Position numbers and translations under genes: made by a program. Source: Desmodus rotundus (lineage: Eukaryota > Chordata > Mammalia > Chiroptera > Phyllostomidae). Taken from it: 64,000 bases of DNA. The stretch's first letter is position 1. Every line of letters begins with the position of its first letter. A model generated the notes under the pieces. It made no database searches, had not been told where the DNA came from, and worked only from the letters and a program-made list of their open reading frames with translations. Location: the NCBI RefSeq assembly GCF_022682495.2, contig NC_071393.1:99995010-100059009 (forward strand), written 5' to 3'. Below, one piece after another: positions 59,201 to 62,361 of this stretch.

Positions 59201-61777
59201 CTTGTAACTGGCAAATGAAGTGACAGAGGGTCTTATAACACTGAACCCTTAAACTGTGGGGTCTGTGCTAACTCCGGGCAGTTAGGGTCAGAATTGCTTG
59301 GTGTGGAAAACTCACACATTTGGTGTCAGAAGTGTTATATGTGGGTAGAGGGAACAATATCCTTTTAATAGGCAAGGTAAGTTAAACTGTCTGTGCTTCC
59401 TGCCCTGGGAACTAGCCGCAGAGACCAAGAGGGATAATAGCCATCTCGTGGAAAAGGAAGGCTAATGAATCAAAGACGAATAGATGTACACACAGTGTAG
59501 AAGTAAAAGGAATTCTACGGAAAATAACCTCACAGGGTAAACTGATCATAAATTCCTAACTGGGGAAGTCATGATGGGTAGTCATGCCCCAGGCATATAA
59601 CTTTAGTAAAAGGCGTATCTTTGCCTTAAGCAAGCCTCATCTTTGTTTCTGTGCAGCTAGATTAGCACACTTTGGTGTTAATGTGACTACCCTTTCAGAC
59701 CCCTCCTTTTAAAGTGCTAAGAGCACATAATATTAACTATCCTGTACTCCAGTCCTGGCCTTGCTTTCTCCCATCTCCATGTAATTGTCTTAAAATTCCC
59801 TCCTAATTTCAAATGCATAAAGGAAACTGTTATCCTCCAGATCATTTGAAATCTTGTTCCGCAGGGTATGTTGTCAGTTTGGCTAAAATAAACTCTTATA
59901 AATATTCTCTACAGGTTTGGACATTTCTTATGTCAACAACAGAAAGTCAGGTACACACTAATCTGAAAGAGTTTAATAATCCCTGGGTTGCCTCGCATTC
60001 AGGTTTCTAAGGTACCAATTCTAAGTTTAAACTAGTAGAAGGCTCATGTAGCTATCTAGTCCACAATGCCTATGGAAATTTTCCACAATTTTCCATAGCA
60101 AGGTTGAACATCTTTTGAGAAAAGAATTAAAAATATAATTTTAAGTTAGGTTGTTTTAACCTTATTCTAAAAATAAATGAAACTGCGGCATAAGAAATTT
60201 AAAAAACTTAGACTAGAAAAAATACTTCAGTTACCTCAACTTTGGTACCTCCATTTGTGCTAATAGAAATTTAATAAATAATTGAATTCTGATATATTTG
60301 TCAGGCAAAACAAAATAAAAGTCTAACTACAGGACTGAAAAATGACACCAAAGCCACAAGAGAATAATTTATAAAATTAAATTGACCTGGAACTATCTTT
60401 TTGTGTTTCTGTTTGCTCTTATGAAAAAAGTGTAGCAAAAATTTTTTTACAGTTTGGAAAAAGAAGTGCAACAACATCAGCATTGTTAGACATTCAGTCG
60501 TAAGTCACTCAAATGTGAAATGTTGGTCACTGATAATTTATTGACACGAGTATCTTTCTACCTTTGCAACTGAAATTCCATAGTCTTGGAGAGGTTTAAC
60601 AGCCTTACTCAGTTCTTCAAGAAATATAGAGGTACTTGAAGAATCTAAAATAAGAAAAGTTTTATGAATGCTTAATGAATTGTACTTAGAAAAGATAGAA
60701 TCTTAAAATGAAAGTCCAAAGTTGCTAAAGTAAAAAGAAATATATTAGTTTGCCCAACCAATATGCATCAACAAATAAGCAGTAACTAAATACACCTAGT
60801 TATAGTATATTTATACCCTTATTTCCAAAGCCTCATTATTCTTATTTATAATGTCTTTATAATGACATATTTTAACTTTGTAAGCAACCTTAAAAGCCTT
60901 CTAAAACAATAGGGTAAATGTTTAATTTAAACCTAATATTTGGCATTATTTTACCAAGTTTAATACCATACACAAAAAAAACACATGTATACATGCATAA
61001 AACTTTCAAAATGGTTTTAAAATACCATTTTCAAATAATAATTATAAGGGAACCGATATAAATGTGGATTTAGTTCCACATTTGCAAGAATAGCATTTTT
61101 TTATGCATGAAGCCTTAAATGAGACCATTACGATTATTAGTTATGTTTAAGAGTTATATTAATTTATTTTAATTAATGGTATAGCTAAAGCATTACTGAT
61201 ACTACATTTAAAGTTTAAAAACACTTTTAAAAGATTTACATAATAAAAATATCAAAGAGTATACTTTCAGAAATGACTACATAAAATTCAAATGTTACTA
61301 TCTTAATAGTTCATTTTTATCTAGGATTTAGTATGGATTAGTACATGAATAAAGTCACTTATCCTTATCCTCACAACAAAGCAAGTGCTATTTCCTCATT
61401 ATGGATGACAAAAAAGACAGAGAAAGGCTAAGTGCCTTGACCACGGTCATACAACAGGTCAAGTGGCAGAATCAGGATTTAAACTGAGGCAGGCATATTG
61501 TAGTAGAAGCACTGTAGCACATATTACTAATCCAACAATAAGCTCTCAGTGAGCACACTGATTCAACAGCAATAGAAATGTCATAAAAGTCATAATATAA
61601 AAAATACTTACCAGCTTGATAAAAATAAGCTAAGGAGGCTTTTCCTGCTTGCAAGGTACTGAAGTATTGTTGAGGACTCAGTTCTGGTAGCGAGTTGACT
61701 GCTGCCTTATAAACAGTGCACATGATGACAAAAGAGATGCCAACTCTAGAGACATTGAAACTGAAAGACATCATCAC
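2564..61777 (-). CDS. TXNDC16: TXNDC16 (ERp90) gene body, 18 coding exons, C-terminus outside window
   Basis: Family knowledge: an ER-luminal, PDI-family glycoprotein with several thioredoxin-like domains, reported as a partner of the flavoprotein ERFAD (FOXRED2) in ER-associated degradation. Seen here: exons at 61612-61771, 60562-60644, 55397-55470, 54537-54611, 42480-42601, 39683-39773, 34332-34482, 31382-31548, 30975-31032, 29376-29499, 27734-27877, 27152-27211, 22541-22709, 22060-22196, 14411-14495, 12604-12742, 5732-5892 and 2564-2754, all with GT donors and AG acceptors and matching phases. The join gives 2191 coding bases without a stop. Residues about 1-27 form a signal peptide. A thioredoxin fold spans about 395-490, with WQAVS at 417-421 where PDIs have WCGHC, so dithiol chemistry is not expected there. 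Sequons lie at N401, N459 and N501. Identity rests on my memory of the human protein (about 825 residues). The remaining ~95 C-terminal codons, any ER-retention signal and the promoter are not in the window. Confidence 0.96.
2960..3162 (-). mobile_element. VES-type SINE, inverted
   Basis: It starts with a T-rich run (the A tail on the minus strand) and a GAGA-rich block. It ends in CCACACCAGTCAGGAC, the reverse complement of the VES head. More diverged than the copy at 3292. Confidence 0.88.
3292..3532 (+). mobile_element. VES-type SINE with perfect target-site duplication
   Basis: The head GCCCTAGCTGGTGTGGCTC is followed by the B box GGTCACCAGTTCAATTCC, a CT-rich region and an A-rich tail. 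Perfect 16-base direct repeats AAAAATTAAATGGTTA lie at 3276-3291 and 3533-3548. It lies only about 130 bases from the inverted copy ending at 3162. Confidence 0.95.
4559..4660 (+). pseudogene. RNU6 pseudogene: Retroposed U6 snRNA copy (nearly full length)
   Basis: The sequence starts GTGCTCGCTTCGGCAGCAC and matches U6 snRNA through GCGTTCCATA with one noticed difference (A to G at 4649 in GTGAAGCG). The terminal T-run is absent and replaced by 17 As. The insertion is flanked by a perfect 16-base direct repeat, AAAAAGACAAGAGATG, at 4543-4558 and 4672-4687, the hallmark of L1-mediated insertion. The target is itself an L1 3' region. No promoter elements came with it, so it is read as a processed pseudogene. 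Confidence 0.96.
4977..5003. repeat. (CA)n microsatellite
   Basis: Thirteen uninterrupted CA units inside the L1 3' region. Confidence 0.97.
5360..5384. repeat. (GT)n microsatellite
   Basis: About twelve GT units in the tail of the same L1. Confidence 0.97.
5732..5892 (-). CDS. TXNDC16: TXNDC16 coding exon 17 (residues 614-666)
   Basis: 161 bases, acceptor TTTAACAG|CCA and donor AATCT|GTAAGT. It encodes [20 protein letters not shown] and then [20 protein letters not shown], the core of the last thioredoxin-like domain. It ends in phase 2. Confidence 0.95.
5893..6650. other. AT-rich intron without a recognised element
   Basis: A stretch of intron 16 rich in A and T. The only structure noted is a perfect short hairpin at 6548-6574. 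Confidence 0.6.
6548..6574. repeat. Short perfect inverted repeat
   Basis: Arms GATGCTCTTA (6548-6557) and TAAGAGCATC (6565-6574) pair perfectly around a 7-base loop. Confidence 0.9.
6655..6850 (-). repeat. MIR SINE relic
   Basis: The reverse-strand MIR core is recognisable: GACAAATGAGGAAACC followed by TAAAGTCACACAGCTAAGAGG and a weak distal part. Confidence 0.7.
7240..7810 (-). repeat. L2 LINE relic
   Basis: The order of motifs matches inverted L2 3' sequence: TGCTGGGTACTGAATAAA, CACTCAAAGAGTTCGTAC, then blocks like ATTTGATATGGGCCTTGGAT and TAACATGGTTAAAAGCC. Highly diverged. Confidence 0.7.
8255..10272 (-). mobile_element. HAL1 (half-L1) element, near full length, decayed
   Basis: On the minus strand it begins GACTTCCAGTCAAGGTGG, the usual L1/HAL1 5' start, passes a degraded ORF1 (C-terminal shard at about 8740-9024 with [14 protein letters not shown] and [14 protein letters not shown]), and runs directly into a G-rich 3' UTR with an AATAAA signal (8268-8273). 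No ORF2 is present. At about 2.0 kb it fits HAL1, a known non-autonomous L1 derivative. A 10-base direct repeat TGGTATTCTT at 8245-8254 and 10273-10282 marks the ends. Inserted in the sense of TXNDC16. Confidence 0.88.
10880..11650 (+). mobile_element. Old L1 3' UTR fragment, split by a SINE
   Basis: L1-like phrases CTTTGGAATAGCAATTCAAA, CTAATTAAATAAATTGTG and ATATTATGCAGGATATTA precede the VES at 11184. The fragment resumes after the SINE with AAAGACAAACACATATATA. Confidence 0.7.
11184..11430 (+). mobile_element. VES-type SINE
   Basis: Head GCCCTGGCTGATGTGGCTC, B-box-like GGTCACCAGTTTGATTTCC, CT-rich block, and a tail of about seven AAAT units. Inserted within an older L1. Confidence 0.92.
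12130..12345 (-). repeat. MIR SINE relic
   Basis: Read on the minus strand: ATGGAGTCAGTCTGCTCAGC, CTTGATTCCTTACCAGCAG, and a distal AATAAATGAGATTCGTGTTC. The order fits MIR. Confidence 0.78.
12604..12742 (-). CDS. TXNDC16: TXNDC16 coding exon 16 (residues 567-613)
   Basis: 139 bases, acceptor CCATAG|G and donor ACATTT|GTGAGT. It encodes [20 protein letters not shown] and then [20 protein letters not shown]. Phase 2 in, phase 0 out. Confidence 0.95.
13070..13285 (-). repeat. MIR SINE relic
   Basis: Inverted MIR features: CATCTTACAGAAGAGGAAAC, CTCAGAGAATGATAAATAGC and a final ACTCCAGATACAGTCTGTGC. Confidence 0.85.
14411..14495 (-). CDS. TXNDC16: TXNDC16 coding exon 15 (residues 539-566)
   Basis: 85 bases, acceptor TTATTAG|CA and donor ATACT|GTAAGT. 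It encodes [20 protein letters not shown] and then SEEDVSI. It follows a 7.6-kb intron and ends in phase 2. Confidence 0.94.
15271..15304. repeat. Perfect 12-bp inverted repeat (hairpin)
   Basis: Arms CCAAATGATAGC (15271-15282) and GCTATCATTTGG (15293-15304) are perfectly complementary with a 10-base loop. Flanks do not extend the pairing. Confidence 0.93.
16249..16276. repeat. (CA)n microsatellite
   Basis: About thirteen CA units. Confidence 0.97.
17169..17194. repeat. (GT)n microsatellite
   Basis: About thirteen GT units. Confidence 0.97.
18164..18380 (+). mobile_element. VES-type SINE, older subfamily
   Basis: GCCCTGGCCAAATGACTCAG head, GCGAGTTTGATCCCCAGTG B-box region, then AATAAGTGGAACAACAGACT and a CT-rich block ending in AAAT/ACAT repeats. 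Confidence 0.88.
18381..18645 (+). mobile_element. VES-type SINE, adjacent to previous
   Basis: CCCTAATCAGTGTGGCTCAG begins directly at the A-rich tail of the preceding SINE, so this copy used or created a composite tail. It has the B-box GGGCTTGATTCCTGGTCAGG, CT-rich block and A-rich end. Confidence 0.88.
18780..19005 (+). repeat. Possible old L1 3' end
   Basis: AATTCTTTCAACTTTGCTAT followed by TTTGAAAATTTTCATAATA resembles mammalian L1 3' ends. The assignment is weak. Confidence 0.4.
19500..21200 (+). mobile_element. Old L1 3' region, split by mariner
   Basis: L1 ORF2 end and 3' UTR phrases in order: GTTGGACCCTAACCTCATAC, GAAGATATACAAATGGCCAA, GAAAAGATGCTCAACATCAC. After the mariner it resumes with CTGTATGATTCCACTTAAAT and TAGAATGGTAGTTGCCAGGG. 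The long minus-strand open frame at 19838-20425 is the antisense of this L1, not a gene. Confidence 0.92.
20411..20968 (-). mobile_element. Internally deleted mariner DNA transposon
   Basis: Ends are terminal inverted repeats, TGAGGAGAGACCCAAGAAAA at the left and CAAGGGGGGACCCAAAAGAA as the reverse of the right. They are flanked by TA at 20409-20410 and 20969-20970, the mariner target duplication. On the minus strand a broken transposase C-terminus is readable, with the family signature MPHPPYSP and distal [14 protein letters not shown]. At 558 bases it is under half of a normal ~1.3-kb mariner. It sits within an L1, so it is younger than that L1. Confidence 0.93.
21350..21995 (+). repeat. 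Old L1 3' UTR relic
   Basis: Matches the order of L1 tail phrases: CTGGGAATCTATACCCATTA, GATAAATACATTATGGTATA, TATTATATAGCCATG, ending in an AT-rich tail. Confidence 0.6.
22060..22196 (-). CDS. TXNDC16: TXNDC16 coding exon 14 (residues 493-538)
   Basis: 137 bases, acceptor ATCTAG|C and donor CACAG|GTAAGT. It contains [20 protein letters not shown] and then a [14 protein letters not shown] strand. N501 lies in an NIT sequon. Only 344 intron bases separate it from the previous exon. Confidence 0.96.
22541..22709 (-). CDS. TXNDC16: TXNDC16 coding exon 13 (residues 437-492)
   Basis: 169 bases, acceptor CTTAG|GTG and donor CAGCT|GTAAGT. It encodes the second half of the thioredoxin domain, including [20 protein letters not shown] with the cis-proline region ([12 protein letters not shown]). 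N459 lies in an NVT sequon. It ends in phase 2. Confidence 0.96.
22790..23785 (+). repeat. L2 LINE relic (ORF2 end and 3' UTR)
   Basis: L2-like phrases: CTCAGTGTCTGCTGCTTTCT, GAAAGCTCCAGACCCATGTA, GGTCTAAAACTAAATATGG, CTTCAAGAAAGCCTTCTTGG, ending in TGTCTAGAGCAGTCCTTGCA. Confidence 0.75.
25130..25330 (+). repeat. Direct duplication, copy 1
   Basis: From CAAATAGTCTGGGGAGATAA to CACAAT. Nearly identical to 25586-25794, including the same 11-A run. The main difference is a short replaced block after ATAATTCT. Confidence 0.95.
25586..25794 (+). repeat. Direct duplication, copy 2
   Basis: Repeats copy 1 after a 255-base spacer. It carries TATTCTTCAGGACAT where copy 1 has GGACAGT. Sequences beyond either end do not match, so this is not a simple tandem of the whole unit. 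Confidence 0.95.
26902..27065 (-). mobile_element. 5'-truncated L1 3' end with perfect TSD
   Basis: A poly-T run, then ATTTATTGTTATTCAATTAC and a C-rich block (purine-rich L1 3' UTR on the minus strand). Perfect 16-base repeats AGTTTTCTTCATCTTT lie at 26886-26901 and 27066-27081. It lies in the intron just downstream of coding exon 12. Confidence 0.95.
27152..27211 (-). CDS. TXNDC16: TXNDC16 coding exon 12 (residues 417-436, degenerate active site)
   Basis: 60 bases, acceptor AATGCAG|GG and donor AAAG|GTATCG. It encodes [20 protein letters not shown]: both catalytic cysteine positions of the PDI WCGHC motif are occupied by Q418 and S421. Phase 1 in and out. A 5'-truncated L1 ends 70 bases beyond the donor. 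Confidence 0.95.
27734..27877 (-). CDS. TXNDC16: TXNDC16 coding exon 11 (residues 369-416)
   Basis: 144 bases, acceptor GTTTTAG|GA and donor TGGTT|GTGAGT. It begins the best-conserved thioredoxin domain: [20 protein letters not shown] and then [14 protein letters not shown] followed by W417 is where PDIs have FYAPWCGHC. N401 sits in an NAT sequon. Phase 1 in and out. Confidence 0.96.
28195..28690 (-). repeat. L2 LINE relic
   Basis: Inverted L2 phrases: AAGCACTGTGATAGACACTAG, AGACAATAAACAACCTGG, AAAGGCTCGGAGACATAAAA, GCTAGATCGTAAGAGACCAT. Confidence 0.75.
28722..28775. repeat. Tetranucleotide-like simple repeat
   Basis: GACA/GACT units pass into CCAT/CCGT units (AGACAGACAGACTGACTGAC, later CATCCATCCA). 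Confidence 0.9.
28947..29205 (+). mobile_element. Isolated L1/HAL1 5' UTR fragment
   Basis: It begins GAGGACTTCTGGTCAAGATG, the canonical start of an L1/HAL1 5' UTR, and continues with GCGAGGTGAG-type context (CTCACCTCGCACAACCACAT) and a G-rich stretch. Nothing of ORF1, ORF2 or a 3' end follows before exon 10. Confidence 0.8.
29376..29499 (-). CDS. TXNDC16: TXNDC16 coding exon 10 (residues 328-368, acidic segment)
   Basis: 124 bases, acceptor TTTGTAG|GGA and donor ATATGG|GTAATA. It encodes [20 protein letters not shown], then an acidic run ([13 protein letters not shown] at about 352-364) that is probably a flexible linker between thioredoxin-like domains. It ends in phase 1. Confidence 0.95.
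29690..30005 (+). mobile_element. L1 3' UTR end
   Basis: AGTCACATGGATGTAAAATA, GGGAATACAGTCAATAATAT and GTATACCTGAAACTAATACA are standard L1 3' UTR phrases. It ends in an AAAATAAAAT tail. Confidence 0.88.
30440..30905 (+). repeat. Old L1 3' region relic
   Basis: AATGGCCAATAACCCTTCAA, TCAGCCTCACTAATAATCAA and GACCCTTCTGGAGGGAAATT match the conserved L1 tail order. Confidence 0.65.
30975..31032 (-). CDS. TXNDC16: TXNDC16 coding exon 9 (residues 308-327)
   Basis: 58 bases, one of the two smallest exons seen. Acceptor TGAAAAAG|GG and donor GAAGAG|GTTAGT. It encodes [19 protein letters not shown]. The intron before it is only 349 bases. Confidence 0.94.
31382..31548 (-). CDS. TXNDC16: TXNDC16 coding exon 8 (residues 253-307)
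   Basis: 167 bases, acceptor AATGAAG|ACT (purine-rich just before the AG) and donor TTAAG|GTATCT. It carries [20 protein letters not shown] and then [20 protein letters not shown]. The hydrophobic stretch is a buried strand of a thioredoxin-like domain rather than a clear membrane span. Confidence 0.95.
31640..34330. other. Intron 7: no confidently identified element
   Basis: Apart from poly-A runs, nothing was classified. The segment at about 32160-32660 is more GC-rich than its surroundings and may be an old unclassified repeat. Open frames at 31861-32141 have no recognisable homology. Confidence 0.5.
34332..34482 (-). CDS. TXNDC16: TXNDC16 coding exon 7 (residues 202-252)
   Basis: 151 bases, acceptor TTTGCAG|A and donor CTGCTG|GTATGT. 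It encodes [20 protein letters not shown], then [15 protein letters not shown] and a hydrophobic end. Phase 2 in, phase 0 out. Confidence 0.95.
35277..36801 (+). mobile_element. Young 5'-truncated L1 (ORF2 C-terminus + 3' UTR)
   Basis: ORF2p C-terminal sequence is readable, for example [20 protein letters not shown] and, in the open frame at 36122-36541, [21 protein letters not shown] purine-rich 3' UTR and an AAAT-rich tail follow. Perfect 14-base repeats AAAGAAATGATCAC lie at 35263-35276 and 36802-36815. Stops and frameshifts break ORF2. Antisense to TXNDC16. Confidence 0.96.
36820..37190 (-). repeat. L2 LINE relic
   Basis: Inverted L2 phrases: ATATACTAGGCCCTGTGCTA, GTAAAACAATTAAAATG, GGGCATTTCAGACAAAAG, AGCCAAGGCACAGAGTACT. 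Confidence 0.72.
37440..37960 (+). repeat. L2 LINE 3' relic
   Basis: Only the last part is clear: TTACATCCCCAGCAACTGGA then AAAGGTATTCAATAAATATT TGTTAAATGAA, the typical L2 3' terminus. The upstream part is unresolved. Confidence 0.6.
37961..39680. other. Intron 6: mostly unique sequence
   Basis: No element was recognised except the perfect hairpin at 38982-39018 and a nearby repeated phrase ACATTTTAAAG (about 39090 and 39109). Confidence 0.5.
38982..39018. repeat. Perfect 14-bp inverted repeat (hairpin)
   Basis: Arms TTTTTGAGTCTCTT (38982-38995) and AAGAGACTCAAAAA (39005-39018) pair completely around the 9-base loop ATAGTCGGC. Confidence 0.94.
39683..39773 (-). CDS. TXNDC16: TXNDC16 coding exon 6 (residues 172-201)
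   Basis: 91 bases, acceptor TTCTTCAG|AG with a good pyrimidine tract and donor ATTGG|GTATGT. It encodes [20 protein letters not shown] and then TEIALLESI. It ends in phase 2. Confidence 0.95.
40820..41330 (-). repeat. Ancient HAL1/L1 ORF1 relic
   Basis: The plus-strand reading CAATTGAGAAGTCCAATGCC ATTCTGATTCTTGC, TTTGGTGCGGATCTACATTC and GGGAAATTTTCTTGAAGTGC parallels the ORF1-antisense of the younger HAL1 copies in this window, at much greater divergence. It holds a local 24-base tandem duplication (41079-41127). Confidence 0.75.
41331..41880 (+). repeat. Probable L2 ORF2 relic
   Basis: CCTTGGTGATTTTACTATCC reads like the L2 endonuclease GDFN motif region ([11 protein letters not shown]). 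The order of phrases fits L2 but is badly decayed. Confidence 0.5.
42085..42335 (-). repeat. MIR SINE relic with internal duplication
   Basis: Inverted MIR: CATGCCAGAAATTATTTTAA, GCTAAGAGGTAGGCAC, GGCTGACTGGCTCCAGAGTT. A 23-base block starting GTCCAAGTTCATACTATAAA is tandemly doubled at about 42217-42264. Confidence 0.82.
42480..42601 (-). CDS. TXNDC16: TXNDC16 coding exon 5 (residues 131-171)
   Basis: 122 bases, acceptor ATTTTAG|T and donor ACCAG|GTATTT. The translation includes [20 protein letters not shown] and then [20 protein letters not shown], a beta-strand-rich thioredoxin-like segment. It ends in phase 1. A Tigger-like MITE lies 73 bases upstream in gene sense. Confidence 0.95.
42675..42918. 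mobile_element. Tigger/pogo-like MITE
   Basis: 244 bases with imperfect terminal inverted repeats (left CAGTAGTACCACGGTACTCG; right end reversed TAGTTATACCTCGATACTCA) and TA target duplications at 42673-42674 and 42919-42920. It contains no coding sequence. The Tc1/mariner (Tigger-like) assignment is from TIR form and TA site. Confidence 0.82.
42961..43155 (-). mobile_element. VES-type SINE, inverted, older subfamily
   Basis: Poly-T start, GAGAGAGACAGACATCAATT, TGTTCCACTTATTTATACAT, GGGGATTGAACCCATAACC (inverted B box), ending CCCAGCCAGGGC. Confidence 0.9.
43370..43800 (+). repeat. L2 LINE 3' end
   Basis: GGCCTATAAGGCCCTGCATG, CAGGCACACCTCAGGCCTTT, GAGAAGCCTTCTCTATTGG, CTTCCTGAGGCAGGAACCTT and a terminal ATCAATAAATATTTGCTGAA: a clear L2 order. 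Confidence 0.88.
44251..44711. repeat. Probable hAT-Charlie-type DNA transposon relic
   Basis: Left end CAGTTCTTCAACTCTTTGGT and reversed right end CAGTAGTTTCAGAGTGTCCA fit hAT-Charlie TIRs (CAGnGGTTCTCAA). The interior AGAGCTTTTGTTTATGTAGG and GCATTCAGTCTGTTCTGACA are familiar from mammalian copies. No clean 8-bp duplication was seen. Confidence 0.55.
44840..45030 (-). repeat. MIR SINE relic
   Basis: Inverted MIR: CACTATATGCAAGGTGTTTT, GGATTAAATAATCTGCCCCA, GGTAGAGCTGACCCTAAGCT. Confidence 0.75.
45360..45440 (-). repeat. Short MIR fragment
   Basis: GAGCTCTTGCCCCATGTCAG then GCATAGTACTAAGCATTTTA fit the 3' part of inverted MIR. Confidence 0.5.
45960..46110 (-). repeat. MIR SINE relic
   Basis: CTCCATTTTACAGATAAGCC, GGGGCTTAGAGAGGTTACCC, TGTCCCAAAGCTCATTAAG: inverted MIR core. 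Confidence 0.8.
46430..48710 (+). mobile_element. Old L1 (ORF2 end + 3' UTR), with nested insertion
   Basis: Fragments of ORF2 coding sequence (TCAGTATCTTTCATATACA, ATAACTAAAGCAATGGTGCT, GCAAAGCATGTATCTGATAA) run into the usual 3' UTR (GAACATGGAAGAAACTAAGA, ACATCCATACAATGGAGTAT). Interrupted at 46851-47054 by a younger inverted L1 tail. Confidence 0.88.
46851..47054 (-). mobile_element. 5'-truncated L1 3' end nested in older L1
   Basis: Poly-T start, TTTATTTTTTATTTTACGT and a C-rich block ending TTTCCCCTATTTTCCCC. A 7-base repeat AATTCTT lies at 46844-46850 and 47055-47061. The older L1 is continuous across it. Confidence 0.85.
48711..49860. other. Intronic sequence, nothing recognised
   Basis: No element could be assigned. 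Short open frames such as 49004-49240 look random. Confidence 0.5.
49868..51759 (-). mobile_element. HAL1 (half-L1) element, near full length
   Basis: The minus strand begins GACTTCTGGCCAAGATGG (51758 downwards), then 5' UTR, then a decayed ORF1 from about 51103 ([14 protein letters not shown]...) to about 50280 ([20 protein letters not shown] is readable), then about 410 bases of purine-rich 3' UTR with AATAAA and no ORF2. ORF1 carries several stops. An 11-base repeat GGTTTCTCCAT at 51760-51770 recurs at 49814-49824. Sense orientation relative to TXNDC16. Confidence 0.9.
51775..52630. other. Intronic sequence, nothing recognised
   Basis: Relatively GC-rich, apparently unique intron 4 sequence. 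No element or conserved frame was recognised. Confidence 0.5.
52634..52850 (+). mobile_element. VES-type SINE
   Basis: GCCCTGGCTGGTATAGCTCA head, B-box-like GTTAGATTCCCAGTAAGG, AACCACACATTGATGTTTCT, then CT-rich block and AAATAAATAAAAT tail. Confidence 0.94.
52870..53225 (+). repeat. L2 LINE 3' relic
   Basis: CCATGTCTTTGCTCACACAG, TTTCAGGAAGACTTCTTAG, AGAACAGAAGCCATATCTTA and CTAACAGGTATCTGGCACAT follow the L2 order. Confidence 0.8.
53226..54530. other. Intronic sequence, nothing recognised
   Basis: No element assigned. The open frame at 53431-53742 shows no recognisable homology. Confidence 0.5.
54537..54611 (-). CDS. TXNDC16: TXNDC16 coding exon 4 (residues 106-130)
   Basis: 75 bases, acceptor TTACAG|GGG and donor CTCTT|GTAAGT. 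It encodes [20 protein letters not shown] and then AHVL. It enters and leaves in phase 2, so skipping it would preserve frame. It is followed by the longest intron in the window (11,935 bases). Confidence 0.95.
54670..54790 (+). repeat. Possible L2/MIR tail
   Basis: TAGAGCCTGTGTCTTATTCA followed by CCCATGCACATCCCAAAGTG and CAAATACTCATTGAATATAG resembles an L2 terminus. Confidence 0.4.
55140..55265 (-). repeat. MIR SINE relic
   Basis: Inverted MIR middle: TAAAACAACCCTGTGAGGTA GGTATTACTTTTATTTTATA then AGAGAGCTAAAGTGCAGG. Confidence 0.78.
55397..55470 (-). CDS. TXNDC16: TXNDC16 coding exon 3 (residues 82-105)
   Basis: 74 bases, acceptor TTAAAG|GTT and donor TTCAG|GTAAAC. It encodes [20 protein letters not shown] and then AYLF. 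The two cysteines here (VNC and RYC) do not form a CxxC motif. It ends in phase 2. Confidence 0.95.
55480..56865. other. Intronic sequence, nothing recognised
   Basis: Part of intron 2, with no clear repeat or conserved frame. Confidence 0.5.
56870..57605 (-). repeat. L2 LINE relic
   Basis: Inverted L2, the clearest of the four in this orientation: CCATTTATCCATTCAATATA, CACTGGGGGTACAACTAAGT, GAACTCACATTCTAAAAGTA, CTCTGAGGGGGTGACATTTG, GGACAAGGGAGGACTAAAAG. Confidence 0.88.
57606..57850 (-). repeat. L1 ORF2 relic
   Basis: The minus strand reads AATGTAAATGGATTAAATGT TCCAGTTAA, the L1 endonuclease-side segment of ORF2. Isolated internal piece, decayed. Confidence 0.6.
58500..59345 (+). repeat. 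Dispersed repeat, family unresolved
   Basis: Phrases such as GTGTTTCCCTGAGTTCTGTG and GAAAACTCACACATTTGGTG are familiar from dispersed mammalian repeats. Two related blocks (CCGGTGCCTGACACAGAGTTTCTAAAACCC-like at about 58566 and again at about 58660) repeat internally. I cannot name the family (LTR or L1-associated). Confidence 0.4.
59350..60560. other. Intronic sequence, nothing recognised
   Basis: Between the unresolved repeat and coding exon 2. No element assigned. Confidence 0.5.
60562..60644 (-). CDS. TXNDC16: TXNDC16 coding exon 2 (residues 54-81)
   Basis: 83 bases, acceptor TTTTAG|AT and donor AAAG|GTAGAA. The translation contains [20 protein letters not shown], the start of the first thioredoxin-like domain. 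It enters in phase 1 and ends in phase 0. Confidence 0.95.
61325..61490 (-). repeat. MIR SINE relic
   Basis: Inverted MIR: GAGAAAGGCTAAGTGCCTTG, ACGGTCATACAACAGGTCAA, GTGGCAGAATCAGGATTTAA. It sits in the intron just after coding exon 1. Confidence 0.88.
61612..61771 (-). CDS. TXNDC16: TXNDC16 first coding exon (residues 1-53, signal peptide)
   Basis: The exon starts with tandem ATGs at 61774-61772 and 61771-61769. The second aligns with the human start as I remember it. The first would add one Met and has G at -3. A hydrophobic stretch ([12 protein letters not shown], residues 11-22) is the signal-peptide core, followed by mature sequence beginning near NSLPELSP. A probable CAG acceptor at 61780-61778 leaves six bases of 5' UTR. 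The sequence just upstream (61865-61910) looks like an L2 tail, which supports an intron there. The donor is CTG|GTAAGT at 61611. The exon ends in phase 1. Confidence 0.94.
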
Positions 61778-62361
61778 CTGTAGTTGTATATAAGCAGGAG
61801 ATTTTGTCTGTGTTTGTTCACTGCTGTGCTCTGGTGCCTCAGACAATACCTGGCAAGAGCAGGGGTTCAACAAAGTTTTGCTGAATGAACTTGTTAAATA
61901 AATGACTTAAGTAAAATATGCAAAAAAGAATAATATAAGGCATTATTTATACATTTGATCGTGCTAGCACTTTATTATTTCTTTCTAGTAAAAATTTGAG
62001 ATGGGATGATATATAATGACATTGATTTGATAATGCTATTGATTTTTGATACTTCTAAAAGACAGTCAGGAAAATGCAATACTAAGTACCTTAAGTTTAA
62101 TAGGTAGTTTCTGGAGTATGTGAAGCTAATTGTCATTTTTAAGGGCTCTAAAATTTATTCTCAAACATCCAATTCAATTTTTAAATTGGGCATTTTATCT
62201 TTCTCTACTGGAAGTAGATTTACAATTAATATACAAACAGCTATTTAACACCATTAACATGGGAGTGACATGTTCAAAATACGCATACACATCTACAATG
62301 TTTATTTTTAAAAAATTTAAAGTTCCTAGAAGATAGCTATTAAAATTACTTACAAACATTT

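Noticed and set aside
61772..61873. Upstream in-frame ATG at 61873 extending the TXNDC16 start by 34 residues
   Set aside because: The extension covers a probable intron acceptor and L2-like sequence, and a hydrophobic signal peptide fits only the start at 61771.
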